Part shown: positions 17,189 to 26,160 of the stretch, one piece after another | Numbering within the stretch: position 1 is the stretch's first letter | Layout: every line of letters starts with the position of its first letter | NCBI GenBank assembly: GCA_951813605.1 | Contig: OX638379.1 | Coordinates: 4,042,062 to 4,106,061, forward strand | Direction of reading: 5' to 3' | Source: an uncultured Bryobacterales bacterium | Lineage (GTDB): Bacteria; Acidobacteriota; Terriglobia; Bryobacterales; UBA6623 | DNA: 64,000 nt | The notes under the pieces: generated by a model | What the model was told of the DNA's origin: nothing | What the model saw: the letters and a program-made list of their open reading frames with translations, nothing else | The model's database searches: none | Program-made: the position numbers and the translations under genes

Positions 17189-19963
17189 CTACTCCACCCA
17201 AATCGGCGAGCTCCAAGCGACCTGGCCGTCGTTCTGCACTACCCGAATGTAGTAGTAGTTCGACCCCGCCTCGAAATCCCGGTCCCTGTACTCGAACGAG
17301 TACTCTTCCTGATTCGGGTGGCTCGTGTACACGATCTGCTGATTCTTGACGATCACGAACTGCTTGATCCGATCCGTCCCGACTGCCCGGATCGTCAAAC
17401 GCGGGGCACGGTCGGACTTCAAGATGTCGCCCATGATGTAGCGGTCGCCGCTCGCGTCCGTCGCTTGGAAGTCAAGCACGATGTTGTCCGTCGCGCCGTA
17501 GGCGTGACGCGTCTTCAGCGCAGCGAACATTGACTCTCTGGTGAAATCCTCCGCCACGATCATGGCGTACGAGATGTGCGTCGACCAGTGGTCCGACGAA
17601 GCTTGGACGCCGATCTTGTAGCCCTTGCGCAGCGCGTCCCACCAGTAGCCGATCGGGTTGAAGCCCGACCTCTGCTCGCGAAGCTTTTGCGGCGACGCGG
17701 CCAGCGGCGCGCCCATGTACTCGTAGCTGGCCCGGTAGCCTTGGAAAATCTCCATCAGCGGCTCGACCTCGGGATCGTTGTTGAACCAGTCCGTGCCTTG
17801 CGCGGTGCCGGAGCTGTGCGGCATCGAGATTCCGTCGTTCTCGTGCAGGTACGCGTATAGCTTCTCGGCGCGCTCCTCGCCCCGCTGCTCTGCAGCCGGT
17901 ATCGGGAATGTGCGGGTGCCCCTCTTGCCGAAGATGATGTTGCGATGGCCGTTGGGAAACCTCAGCGAGCGCTCGTACCCGAACATCGGGACGAACGAGC
18001 CCGGCACGTGGAACAGGTCGGCCAGCTTTTCGTCCTGCCACCAAGTGAACTCCTGGTCGTAGCCGAGCTGGTGATCCGTGGGAACGATGTAATCGAACGC
18101 CGCCGAGTCAACCGCGTAGCGATAGACCTCCAGCAGCGATCCGTCGTACTTGAAGTCTTGGGACACGTCGGTGTGCCGGTGCATGTCTCCCCGGTAAATC
18201 TTGAATTGCTTGTCCCCGGCGTCAACCGTATAGCCCCGGATCGTCTCCACGTTCCGCTTCTCGAACGGGTGGATCGGCACTTCTTCTGCGAACGGCTCGA
18301 CGTATTTCGTGAACTTCCCCTCCGAATAGTCGGGCGGGACGCCACTGCTCGCGAGTTCCGTCGCGTAGATCTCAGCGTTCCGCGGGATATTATCCGAGAA
18401 TGGACGGTTGTCAGTCATCCACGCAGCGATCAGCGAGCCGTCGACGGATGCGATGGCCGGACGTTTCTCAATCGAGCCTTGGCTGTGGGCGATCGGCAGG
18501 GGCGGCGACCATTCGTTGCCGTCGAAGCGCGTTAGAAACGTCTCCCACATCATCCGCGCGCCAATGCTGTGGGCACGTTGCCGAGTCCAGTGCCGGAACA
18601 GCATCGTCAACGTTCCGTCGCCATCGAAAGCGAGTTGCGGGTTCTCGAAATTCGGATACAAGCGGTAGACGTAGAACGGCTCCAGCCGGGACTTGGGTTC
18701 AGCCCAAGACCCGCCCGAGCGCTTGACTACCTGGATCGACCGCTCCTGATGCAGCGGAACGCCAAAGGGCGGGGTTATCAGGTACCCCTGGTCCTTGCCC
18801 CAGTTAACTCCAGACTCGTCCCAAGCGAGCCACGGAGTGCCATCCGGGGCCACGGCAACGTTCGCGTGAGCCTGAAATCGAGGGCTGCTGGTGACCTGCT
18901 CGATTTCCCCTAGGCTGCCGTTCGCGTAAGAGCGATAGAACACGTCGTAGTTGCCGGCGTGGTAGCTGTCCCACACGATGTGGGCCTGCCCGTCAGGACC
19001 TCCCGCAACCTGAGGCTCCCAATCGTTCGCCTGGGACTCGCTGACGCGCATTGCATCGCCCCAAGAGCCGTCCCATACGCGCATCCAGATGTCGGTCTGG
19101 GCTCGGCCCGCTGCGGCCTGCGCGCTTTGCCATGCCACCACGACCTTGCCGTCTCGTGTCGACGACGCCCGATGGAACGTGTTCCACCCGCCTGCGCTGA
19201 TCTTGCGCGGCTCGCCCCACGACCCGCCATCCAGCATCCGCCCCCAGAGATCCCAGCCCGTTCCATCGCGCTGGCTCCAGAAGACCCACAGGCGGCCCTG
19301 ACCGTCAGCCGCGGCCGAGGCGCGCCAGACATCCCCGGGGGCGGGGGTGACCTCTTGGGCATTCTCCCAAGAGCCGTTCCGGTGGATCCGCACGAGGACT
19401 CGGTCGCCCCGGTCCCTGTAAGCCACCCAAGCTACGGCCGCCACGCCTTCGGAGACCCGCGTCGCAGCCGCCTCGTCGTCCTCGTATTCCTCGCTTGAAA
19501 GCCTCTCGACTGTCGGCGTCACGCCGGCCATCGCGCGCCCGCCTAGAAAAGCCTTGGCTCCTTGGCCAAGGTCGCCCAGCCGGAACGAGAAATCGCCCTG
19601 CTTGGTCCGAACCCTGAGACTCGTGGATTCTTCGCCGCTGACGATCGCGAACAGGCCCACCGGAGAGTACTGCGTGGGCGGCAGCTCGGCCGGGCTCATC
19701 TCGTTATAGTTGACCCGCGGGAATCCCCGAATCTGCTCTTGCCGCGTTGAGGCGTTCCAAGAACTCGGCCCTGCGAGTTCGTCTTCCCCGATGAAGTGGC
19801 GCTCTTCCAATCGGACTAGCTCGCCCCCGGACACGCGAATGGAACCGTCCCAAGGTTCGACCGCCGCGGCCTTCTCGCCCAAGCTGATATAGACGGTTGT
19901 CGTTGCTGGCTGACCGGCGACGATCGCCGGGCACAGGATGAGGAGGGGCAGGAGGCGTCGCAT
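17189..19963 (-). CDS. exported DUF3604 protein with N-terminal sialidase-like propeller
   Basis: 924 residues from the ATG at 19963, which begins a signal peptide (MRRLLPLLILCPAIVAGQ) 9 nt after a consensus TATAAT; the frame is open to 19999. Residues about 130-500 hold repeated blades with Trp and Asp-box-like segments (VWVFWSQRDGTGWDLWG, VVAWQSAQAA, AHIVWDSYHAGNYDVFYRS). The C-terminal half is the DUF3604 domain with PHP-like metal motifs: RGDMHRHTDVSQDF, YIVPTDHQLGYD, MPHSSGTAQGTDW and ASSDHWSTHISYA. DUF3604 is predicted to be a metal-dependent hydrolase; the substrate is not known. Its propeller may bind carbohydrate or a protein partner. Confidence 0.88.
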   Translation of the reverse strand: MRRLLPLLILCPAIVAGQPATTTVYISLGEKAAAVEPWDGSIRVSGGELVRLEERHFIGEDELAGPSSWNASTRQEQIRGFPRVNYNEMSPAELPPTQYSPVGLFAIVSGEESTSLRVRTKQGDFSFRLGDLGQGAKAFLGGRAMAGVTPTVERLSSEEYEDDEAAATRVSEGVAAVAWVAYRDRGDRVLVRIHRNGSWENAQEVTPAPGDVWRASAAADGQGRLWVFWSQRDGTGWDLWGRMLDGGSWGEPRKISAGGWNTFHRASSTRDGKVVVAWQSAQAAAGRAQTDIWMRVWDGSWGDAMRVSESQANDWEPQVAGGPDGQAHIVWDSYHAGNYDVFYRSYANGSLGEIEQVTSSPRFQAHANVAVAPDGTPWLAWDESGVNWGKDQGYLITPPFGVPLHQERSIQVVKRSGGSWAEPKSRLEPFYVYRLYPNFENPQLAFDGDGTLTMLFRHWTRQRAHSIGARMMWETFLTRFDGNEWSPPLPIAHSQGSIEKRPAIASVDGSLIAAWMTDNRPFSDNIPRNAEIYATELASSGVPPDYSEGKFTKYVEPFAEEVPIHPFEKRNVETIRGYTVDAGDKQFKIYRGDMHRHTDVSQDFKYDGSLLEVYRYAVDSAAFDYIVPTDHQLGYDQEFTWWQDEKLADLFHVPGSFVPMFGYERSLRFPNGHRNIIFGKRGTRTFPIPAAEQRGEERAEKLYAYLHENDGISMPHSSGTAQGTDWFNNDPEVEPLMEIFQGYRASYEYMGAPLAASPQKLREQRSGFNPIGYWWDALRKGYKIGVQASSDHWSTHISYAMIVAEDFTRESMFAALKTRHAYGATDNIVLDFQATDASGDRYIMGDILKSDRAPRLTIRAVGTDRIKQFVIVKNQQIVYTSHPNQEEYSFEYRDRDFEAGSNYYYIRVVQNDGQVAWSSPIWVE

Positions 19964-19972
19964 CGTGCGGAG

Positions 19973-19978
19973 ATTATA
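19973..19978 (-). promoter_or_regulatory. consensus -10 box TATAAT of a leaderless-type promoter
   Basis: TATAAT (minus strand 19978-19973) ends exactly 9 nt before the ATG at 19963, with no Shine-Dalgarno in the gap. Confidence 0.55.
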
Positions 19979-19999
19979 TCGGAACGCCAAGCCGACCAC

Positions 20000-20399
20000 G
20001 ACCTCTAACGTCTAGCGGCGGAGGCTCCGCAATCAGGCTTGCTCTCTGCAGCGGGGCTCGAATCTCCGCCGCCGCAGCCCCCCGCAACGGTTGCCGGAAC
20101 GGCAGATCAACGTCTGCGCCGAGACGGCCTGAAGGCCCGGACTCCGATGCCGATTGCCCCCTCGACGGGAAGGTTGCGCCAGCCGCGGGAACTGCCCAAG
20201 TGCATGCATCTCGGCGTCCAGACGGACGCGGAAAACCAGGCCCGTCCCTGACAGTGGAACCCCCGAGGCGGGATCCAATTCGCAAGCGAGCTGGGGCCTG
20301 CGGGCAGCAGGAGCTCGGCAAGAATCTTGTCCATAGCTTCCGGATCGCGACTTGGAATCGAACCCTCGGCGGCGACTCGCGAATCAAAACCGCCAAGTC
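20000..20399. other. intergenic region upstream of the lipid operon
   Basis: No gene is supported in these 400 bp. A tRNA T-arm-like string at 20352-20364 was examined and rejected. The region turns abruptly AT-rich at 20400, where the operon control region begins. Confidence 0.4.
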
Positions 20400-20432
20400 T
20401 GTATATATATTGTATAATTTATGTATGAATAT
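20400..20432 (+). promoter_or_regulatory. operator of three 11-bp direct repeats overlapping the lipid-operon promoter
   Basis: TGTATA at 20400, TGTATA at 20411 and TGTATG at 20422 are spaced exactly 11 bp apart, making three tandem 11-bp units in a strikingly AT-rich island. The TATAAT -10 hexamer (20413-20418) lies inside the second unit, so a bound protein would block RNA polymerase. CarH/CarA-type cobalamin photoreceptors are known to bind operators of tandem 11-bp repeats as tetramers, and a CarH-like gene closes the operon that starts at 20451. The link between this site and that protein is inference. Confidence 0.7.
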
Positions 20433-20450
20433 TGATGAAGGTCGGACGAC

Positions 20451-21530
20451 GTGAGCGCGAGCCCGTCTCGACGCGTCCGTCCCGGAAACACCCCCCTCTC
20501 GGCTATCTCAATGCCTCCTGGAGAACCACGGCGGCCTGGCCTGGCCTGGACCGACGGGACAATGGCAGAAGGCGATCCCAACGGACGGCCGCGGCTTCCG
20601 CAATGGTTAGGGCGCTGGTTCGACAATCACTCCGCAGGCGCTGGCGAGCGGCACGCCGCCAACGTGGATTGGTTAAGGTGCCTGCCCTTCCTCGCCATGC
20701 ACGCGGCGGCGCTGAGCGTGTTCTGGACGGGCTGGAGCCTGGTGGCGGTTGCGGTCGCAGCCGCCGCTTTCCTGATCCGCATGTTCGCGATCACCGGGTT
20801 CTATCACCGCTACTTCTCGCACCGCGCGTTTCGAACATCCCGACTCTTCCAAGCAATCATGGCGTTCATTGGAGGCTGCGCGGCGCAGCGAGACCCGATG
20901 TGGTGGGCGTCCCACCATGCGCAGCATCATTCGCATTCGGACGCGCCAGGCGACCCCCACTCGCCCAGCCTGTCGGGGTTCTTTGGCAGCCATGTGGGCT
21001 GGTTCATGACGGGCGAAGGGTTCCTGACTCGAACGCGCTTTGTCCGCGACTGGGCCCGATTTCCCGAGTTGCGGTTCCTGAACCGTTTTGACTGGGTTCC
21101 GCCGTTGGTCTTCGCGATCCTAGTTTTCGTGTCGGGATGGGGGCTGGAACTCTGGCTGCCGCACCTCGGCACCAATGGCCCGCAGATGCTGGCCTGGGGG
21201 TTTTTCGCCTCGACAATTTGCCTGTACCACGCGACGTTCACGGTGAACTCTCTCGCCCATGGCTGGGGGAGTCGCCGATTCGCAACCCATGACGACAGCC
21301 GGAACAACTGGCTTCTGGCACTGCTGACCTTCGGGGAGGGCTGGCATAACAATCACCACCACTATCCCGGTGCGGCAAGACAGGGTTTCTACTGGTGGGA
21401 GCTGGACATCACCTACTACGGCTTGCTTGCACTCGAGAGGCTCGGGCTGGTCTGGGACCTTAGACCGGTACCGGCGCATGCGCTTGCTCGCGGCCGAATC
21501 GATAATCCGTCATCACGGAGCGCGGCGTGA
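20451..21530 (+). CDS. membrane fatty acid desaturase (acyl-CoA desaturase type)
   Basis: 359 residues, GTG start with GAAGG about 9 nt upstream. It has the three histidine boxes of the di-iron membrane desaturases: HRYFSH, HHAQHH and HNNHHH, separated by hydrophobic spans (VAVAVAAAAFLIRMF and the region around VFAILVFVSGWGLELW). The family introduces a cis double bond in an acyl chain, typically delta-9. As first gene of the operon it would supply unsaturated acyl chains for the two cyclopropane-synthase homologues downstream. The N-terminal 60 residues are Pro/Arg-rich and poorly conserved in appearance, so a later start (for example the Met in DGTMAEGD) is possible. It ends in a 4-nt overlap with the next gene. 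Confidence 0.9.
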   Translation: MSASPSRRVRPGNTPLSAISMPPGEPRRPGLAWTDGTMAEGDPNGRPRLPQWLGRWFDNHSAGAGERHAANVDWLRCLPFLAMHAAALSVFWTGWSLVAVAVAAAAFLIRMFAITGFYHRYFSHRAFRTSRLFQAIMAFIGGCAAQRDPMWWASHHAQHHSHSDAPGDPHSPSLSGFFGSHVGWFMTGEGFLTRTRFVRDWARFPELRFLNRFDWVPPLVFAILVFVSGWGLELWLPHLGTNGPQMLAWGFFASTICLYHATFTVNSLAHGWGSRRFATHDDSRNNWLLALLTFGEGWHNNHHHYPGAARQGFYWWELDITYYGLLALERLGLVWDLRPVPAHALARGRIDNPSSRSAA

Positions 21531-22777
21531 GGATTGCGATCGTCGGCGCGGGGATTGCAGGTCTCACGAGCGCCTACTATCTCTGCCGCCGGCACGAGGT
21601 AACCGTCTTCGAGGCATCCGATCGAATCGGCGGCCACGCCCGCACCGTGCGCACGCGCGCAGGAGGCCAAGATGTCGCAGTCGACGCCGGCTTCGTTGTT
21701 TTCAACGAAACCAACTATCCGCTATTCACGCGCCTGTTGCGCGAGCTGGACGTCGAGACGCGGCCTACGTCGATGAGCTTCAGCGTTCGCTCGGACCGTT
21801 CCGGCATCGAGTACAACGGCTCGTCGTTGAACGGGCTGTTCTCCCAGCGCCGGAATCTGTGCCGTCCCCGGTTCGTCCGCATGCTTGCCGACATCGCGCG
21901 GTTCCAGATCGAGGCGCCCACACAGTGCCTGGCTAAGGCCTCCAGCACTAGTGTCGAGTCATTCGTTGCCGGGGGCGGGTACGGCCCCGGATTCGTGCAG
22001 GACTACCTGATTCCCCTCGGCTCCGCCCTCTGGTCCGTGCCGCCGGGCAAGTTCAGGCAATTCCCGATGCGGTTTGTCGTCGAGTTCCTTGGTAACCACG
22101 GGATGCTGCGCTGGGGCGGGCGACCGGTATGGCGCGTGATCCGGGGCGGCTCGTGCCGGTATGTCGAGAAGCTCGCGAGGCCGTTCGCAACGAGCATCCT
22201 GCACCGAACTCCGGTGGTGGCCTTAGAGCGCGGCAAGTACAGCGTCCGGGTGGTGGACGGCGCGGGGCGGTCGGGCGCCTTCGACCACGCTGTCCTGGCG
22301 TGCCATGCCGACCAGGCATTGCGAATTCTGCAAGACCCTTGGCCCGTTGAGGACGTGATCCTGAGTGCCTTTCGCTACCAAGAAAACCAGGCCTTGCTCC
22401 ACACCGATCCCGAGCCGCTGCCTCAGCGGCAACGATCCTGGGCGAGCTGGAACTATCGCGTACGGAATGAGTCCGCTCACCGGGCCACGGTGACATACAA
22501 CATGAACCGGCTGCAGGGAATCTCGGGGGACACTCCGATCAATGTGACTCTCAACGACTTCTCGGGGATCGACGAGCGCCGGGTCTTGCGAAGGATGCGC
22601 TACGAGCACCCCGTGTTCACGCCGGCCAGTACGACGGCGAGAGCCCGCCACAGTCAGATCGTCGCTTCGAACCGGACGTCGTTCTGCGGCGCCTATTGGG
22701 GCTACGGATTCCACGAGGACGGTGTTCGCAGCGCTGTCGATGTCTGCCGCGCCCTCGACCCGGAGTCGTTGCCATGA
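21527..22777 (+). CDS. FAD-dependent amine-oxidase-like oxidoreductase
   Basis: 416 residues; the GTG start overlaps the desaturase stop by 4 nt and has GGAG 6 nt upstream. The N-terminal dinucleotide-binding motif is IAIVGAGIAGLTSAYYL, followed by VFEASDRIGGHARTV, the Rossmann beta2 acid and the GG-type flavin motif. The C-terminus returns to the flavin with AYWGYGFHEDGVRSAV. It belongs to the group annotated as NAD/FAD-binding protein or amine oxidase that sits next to DUF1365 and cyclopropane synthase genes in light- or singlet-oxygen-responsive operons of Proteobacteria (from memory). Its reaction is not certain; a role in oxidising a methylated acyl chain, as in furan fatty acid synthesis, is inferred. 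Confidence 0.85.
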   Translation: MRIAIVGAGIAGLTSAYYLCRRHEVTVFEASDRIGGHARTVRTRAGGQDVAVDAGFVVFNETNYPLFTRLLRELDVETRPTSMSFSVRSDRSGIEYNGSSLNGLFSQRRNLCRPRFVRMLADIARFQIEAPTQCLAKASSTSVESFVAGGGYGPGFVQDYLIPLGSALWSVPPGKFRQFPMRFVVEFLGNHGMLRWGGRPVWRVIRGGSCRYVEKLARPFATSILHRTPVVALERGKYSVRVVDGAGRSGAFDHAVLACHADQALRILQDPWPVEDVILSAFRYQENQALLHTDPEPLPQRQRSWASWNYRVRNESAHRATVTYNMNRLQGISGDTPINVTLNDFSGIDERRVLRRMRYEHPVFTPASTTARARHSQIVASNRTSFCGAYWGYGFHEDGVRSAVDVCRALDPESLP

Positions 22778-23550
22778 ACAGCTGCCTTTACAGCGGGTGG
22801 GTCCGCCACCGCCGAATCGTCCCCCTGCATCATGAGTTCCGGTACCGCATGTTCCAGGTCTGCCTGGACCTGTCCGAATTGGAGACCGTCTTCGCAGGGC
22901 GCTGGTTATGGTCGACCAAGCGCTTCTCGGTCGCGTGGTTTCGCCGGGAAGACTTTCTCGGCGACCGGTCGATTCCCTTGGACGAAGCCGTCCGGCGAGA
23001 GGTCGCCGGGGCAACCGGCGTGCGGCCCGAAGGACCGATCCGGCTGCTGACTCACCTGCGGTACTTCGGGTATGTCATGAATCCGGTGAGCTTCTACTAC
23101 TGCTTGGACGAGGCGGGCAGACGCGTGAAGTTTATCGTGGCAGAGGTGCATAACACCCCCTGGGGCGAGCGGCATTGCTACACGTTCGCTGCGGAGGCGG
23201 GCCAAGGGCCCGGCGCGGCGCACCGCTTCGAGTTCCGCAAGGACTTCCATGTGTCCCCTTTCATGGGAATGCACCAGGACTATCGCTGGACGTTTTCCGA
23301 GCTTGGTGACGTGCTCGCGGTTCACACGGAGTCTTTTGAAGCCGGCAGGCCGGTGTTCGACGCGACGCTTCGAATGCAGCGGGAGCCCATGTGCGGCTAC
23401 TCGCTGGCACGGGTGCTTCTGTCCTATCCCTTCATGACGCTGCAGGTAATAACAGGCATTTACTGGCAGGCCTTGAGGCTCTCTCTCAAGAGATGCCCTT
23501 TCCACGAGCACCCGAAGCATGCGGCAACAGCCCGAGCCGGACTGCCATGA
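22774..23550 (+). CDS. DUF1365 family protein
   Basis: 258 residues from the ATG at 22774, which overlaps the previous stop by 4 nt (ATGA); GGAG lies 9 nt upstream. Family hallmarks are the start YSGWVRHRRIVPLHHEFRYRMF, here split as YSGWVRHRRIV and HEFRYRMFQVCLDL, then LTHLRYFGYVMNPVSFYYC and the NTPWGERHCY block, and KDFHVSPFMGM. DUF1365 has no proven activity but is nearly always beside a flavoprotein and a cyclopropane-fatty-acid synthase homologue, as here. The protein has no obvious transmembrane helix apart from a hydrophobic patch around VLLSYPFMTLQVITGIYW near the C-terminus, which may be a membrane contact. Confidence 0.88.
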   Translation: MNSCLYSGWVRHRRIVPLHHEFRYRMFQVCLDLSELETVFAGRWLWSTKRFSVAWFRREDFLGDRSIPLDEAVRREVAGATGVRPEGPIRLLTHLRYFGYVMNPVSFYYCLDEAGRRVKFIVAEVHNTPWGERHCYTFAAEAGQGPGAAHRFEFRKDFHVSPFMGMHQDYRWTFSELGDVLAVHTESFEAGRPVFDATLRMQREPMCGYSLARVLLSYPFMTLQVITGIYWQALRLSLKRCPFHEHPKHAATARAGLP

Positions 23551-24824
23551 GCGAGCTCATCGCGACAAGGATTGGATCGGCCCGGCGCCGGGCCGGCCGG
23601 GGGTGGCTGCATGCGGTCGCCGAACGGAGCGTCCGTCGTCGCCTGAGCCTGCTCGAACGTGGCGGGCTGACGGTCGCCGACGCAAGCCGTTCCGAGTTCT
23701 ACGGCACCGGAGGCGAGCTCCAGGCGACCGTCAGCGTCGAGTGCCCTAGCTTTTGGGCGGACATCGCCTTCGGCGGAACGCTCGGCGCCGCCGAGTCCTA
23801 CATCCTCGGACGCTGGAGAGCTGACGACCTGACCGCCCTGTGCCGAATCTTCGCCCGCAACCTCGCCTTGACCGACGGGATGGAGCGAGGTTGGGCCAGG
23901 GCCGCGTCGTTCACCGCAAGATGCGTGCACGCTCTCCGCAGGAATACCCGCAAGGGAGCGCTGAAGAACATCGAGGCGCACTACGACCTTGGCAACGACT
24001 TCTTCCGCCTCGTGCTCGATGAGACGATGAGCTATTCTTGCGCGGTCTTCCGATCACCGAAGGAATCGCTGGCAGCTGCTTCGGTTCGCAAGATCGACCT
24101 GGCTTGCCAAAAGCTGGATCTCGCGCCGTCCGACCACTTGCTTGAGATCGGCACTGGGTGGGGAGCGCTCGCTATCCACGCGGCGAAGCGTTACGGCTGC
24201 CGGGTCACGACGACGACAGTATCAAAGGAGCAATTCCTCCTGGCCCGGCAGAGGGTGCTCGATGCCGGCCTCTCGAACCGCGTCGAGGTCGTCCTGCAGG
24301 ACTACCGGGAACTAGCGGGGCGTTACGACAAGCTCGTCTCCATTGAAATGATCGAGGCCGTCGGCCACGAGTTTCTCCCGGAGTACTTCTCCAAGTGCAG
24401 CCGCCTGCTGGCGAGCGACGGGCTGATGCTGCTGCAGGCGATCCTGATGTCCGAGCATCGTTACGAGTCATACAGGCGGTCGGCGGACTTCATCCAGCGG
24501 TACGTATTCCCGGGAAGCTGCCTAGTGTCGATGGCAGCTATCGGCAAGGCGGTTGCCGAAGTCACCGACATGCGGATGATCCATTTGGAGGATCTCGCGC
24601 CGCACTATCCAGAGACGCTGAGGCGCTGGAGGGAGAATTTCCAAGTTCGTCGAGCAGATGTCCGCGCGCTCGGGTACTCGGAAGAGTTCGCCAGGCTCTG
24701 GGAGTTCTATCTGTGCTACTGCGAGGCAGCCTTCGAGGAGCGCCTGACGGGCAACGTCCAGCTCTTGCTTGCCAAGCCGGGCAGCCGGCGAGCTCCGATC
24801 GCCGCCGAGGTGGGGCTCCGGTGA
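23547..24824 (+). CDS. cyclopropane-fatty-acyl-phospholipid synthase family methyltransferase 1
   Basis: 425 residues; the ATG overlaps the DUF1365 stop by 4 nt. It transfers a methylene or methyl group from S-adenosylmethionine to an unsaturated phospholipid acyl chain. The catalytic domain begins EAHYDLGNDFF and has YSCAVF (the bicarbonate-site Cys region), the SAM motif LEIGTGWGALAIHAA and SIEMIEAVGHEFLPEYF with the conserved Glu. The position of the E. coli His266 is Gln here (LMLLQAILM), the variant of the subfamily with HRYESYRRSADFIQRYVFPG. An N-terminal domain of about 140 residues, typical of full-length CFA synthases, is present. Second copy at 26153. Confidence 0.92.
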   Translation: MSELIATRIGSARRRAGRGWLHAVAERSVRRRLSLLERGGLTVADASRSEFYGTGGELQATVSVECPSFWADIAFGGTLGAAESYILGRWRADDLTALCRIFARNLALTDGMERGWARAASFTARCVHALRRNTRKGALKNIEAHYDLGNDFFRLVLDETMSYSCAVFRSPKESLAAASVRKIDLACQKLDLAPSDHLLEIGTGWGALAIHAAKRYGCRVTTTTVSKEQFLLARQRVLDAGLSNRVEVVLQDYRELAGRYDKLVSIEMIEAVGHEFLPEYFSKCSRLLASDGLMLLQAILMSEHRYESYRRSADFIQRYVFPGSCLVSMAAIGKAVAEVTDMRMIHLEDLAPHYPETLRRWRENFQVRRADVRALGYSEEFARLWEFYLCYCEAAFEERLTGNVQLLLAKPGSRRAPIAAEVGLR

Positions 24825-25375
24825 GAACGCTAGTCAATCTCGCCTTATTCCAGAGCACCTGGCTGGCCTCGGTCTTCGGGGCCGTGCACGGGCTCTCTTG
24901 GCCCGGCGGGCTGGCACTGGTTGCGTCCGTTGCCGTGCAATCCGCGCGACGGATACCTGTCAGGCTGCCCGGCCTTGGACTGCTGGCGAGTGCTGCCGTG
25001 ATCGGCTTCGCCGCGGACTCGGCCCTCGTAATGCTCGAGTGGATCGGATTCCCGGGGCATTCCCGAAGCGGATGGCCGCCACCGGCATGGATGAGCGTGC
25101 TTTGGATCAACTTCGCGACCACTTTGGACGAATCGCTGGCATGGGCAGGCGAAAGGCGGGTCGCCGGGGCCGTAGCCGGAGCCATCGGCGGGCCGCTAGC
25201 TTACCTGTCCGCCCAGGGCATGGGAGCGGTCCGGCTTGGCCCGCGCCCGGGATCCTTGCCGGCCGTGGCTGTGCTCTGGGCGATCGCATGCCCATTCCTC
25301 GCAGGGCTTGCCAAGTCACTCCGCGGACCGCAGGCCCCGCGCGCCTCGCAAATGCCGCAAGGGGGGACCGCATGA
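24821..25375 (+). CDS. DUF2878-type small membrane protein
   Basis: 184 residues; GTG start overlapping the CFA synthase stop by 4 nt. It has four to five hydrophobic helices (around SWPGGLALVASVAVQSA, LGLLASAAVIGFAAD, LPAVAVLWAIACPFLAG) and conserved polar spots between them (LWINFATTLDESLAW, GGPLAYLSAQGMGAV) that match DUF2878. Proteins of this family recur in light- and oxidative-stress-linked lipid operons. No catalytic function is known. Coupled translation in the middle of the operon suggests it acts with the lipid-modifying enzymes in the inner membrane. Confidence 0.75.
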   Translation: MRTLVNLALFQSTWLASVFGAVHGLSWPGGLALVASVAVQSARRIPVRLPGLGLLASAAVIGFAADSALVMLEWIGFPGHSRSGWPPPAWMSVLWINFATTLDESLAWAGERRVAGAVAGAIGGPLAYLSAQGMGAVRLGPRPGSLPAVAVLWAIACPFLAGLAKSLRGPQAPRASQMPQGGTA

Positions 25376-26160
25376 GTCTCGAAACTGCCTGGTGGCTTGG
25401 ATGGGCGACCGCCTCGGTCGCGATGGCCGTTACGTGGTCCATTCAGCGGAGGACACGCAGAGCGGACTGGGTCGACGTGGTCTGGACGGCATGCACGGGC
25501 TTGCTTGCCGCGGCGTTCTCGCTGGCAGCTGACGGCGACGCGAGCCGGCGTGCGCTCATCGCCGTGGTTGCCGGCCTATGGTCCGTCCGGCTGTCATGGC
25601 ACTTGGCAACGAGGCTGCGGCGCTCGGCAGAGGACGGCAGGTACGAGCGCTTGCGCGAAAAATACGGCGATTCCGCGGATGCCTGGCTGTTCGGGTTCTT
25701 CCAAGTCCAAGCCTTTCTATGCGCATTCTTCGCGATTCCTGCGCTGATCGCAGCCCGGAACTCCAATCCGCTCGGATGGGGGGATGCGGTCGGGGTGCTC
25801 GTTTGGGCGGCAGCGGTTGCCGGCGAGACCGCAGCCGACCGCCAACTCAGTCGTTTCCGCAATGCAGAGCCAAGCCCATCGGGAGTCTGCCGGACCGGAC
25901 TGTGGAGGTACTCGAGGCACCCCAACTACTTCTTCGAATGGGCCCACTGGTGGTGCTACGTCTGCATCGGATGGCAGGCTCCCAACGGGTGGCTGACTCT
26001 CGCAGGACCAGCAGCGATGCTGTTTCTCATCTACAAGGTCACGGGGATTCCGCCCACCGAAACGCAGGCGCTGGCCAAACGGGGCGAGGCGTACCGCAAG
26101 TACCAGCGAGCCGTTAGCCCCTTCTTCCCGTGGCCTCCGCAGAGAGGTGTCGATGACTGA
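25372..26160 (+). CDS. DUF1295 membrane protein (steroid 5-alpha-reductase C-terminal-like)
   Basis: 262 residues from the ATG at 25372, overlapping the previous stop by 4 nt. It has about six transmembrane segments. The C-terminal part carries the family's NADPH-binding and catalytic-like pattern: GLWRYSRHPNYFFEWAHWW, then TGIPPTE and YQRAVSPFFPWPP. The fold is shared with steroid 5-alpha reductases and isoprenylcysteine carboxyl methyltransferases. A reductase or methyltransferase acting on a lipid in the membrane is plausible but not shown. The neighbours point to a step in acyl-chain remodelling. Confidence 0.88.
   Translation: MSLETAWWLGWATASVAMAVTWSIQRRTRRADWVDVVWTACTGLLAAAFSLAADGDASRRALIAVVAGLWSVRLSWHLATRLRRSAEDGRYERLREKYGDSADAWLFGFFQVQAFLCAFFAIPALIAARNSNPLGWGDAVGVLVWAAAVAGETAADRQLSRFRNAEPSPSGVCRTGLWRYSRHPNYFFEWAHWWCYVCIGWQAPNGWLTLAGPAAMLFLIYKVTGIPPTETQALAKRGEAYRKYQRAVSPFFPWPPQRGVDD

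Noticed and set aside
20039..20090. Possible tRNA or hairpin around ggggctcgaatctcc
   Set aside because: Only the loop string resembles a tRNA; stem pairing and the other arms are absent.
20352..20364. tRNA T-arm-like string ggaatcgaaccct (minus strand)
   Set aside because: The T stem does not pair beyond two bases and no anticodon or acceptor arm can be built around it.
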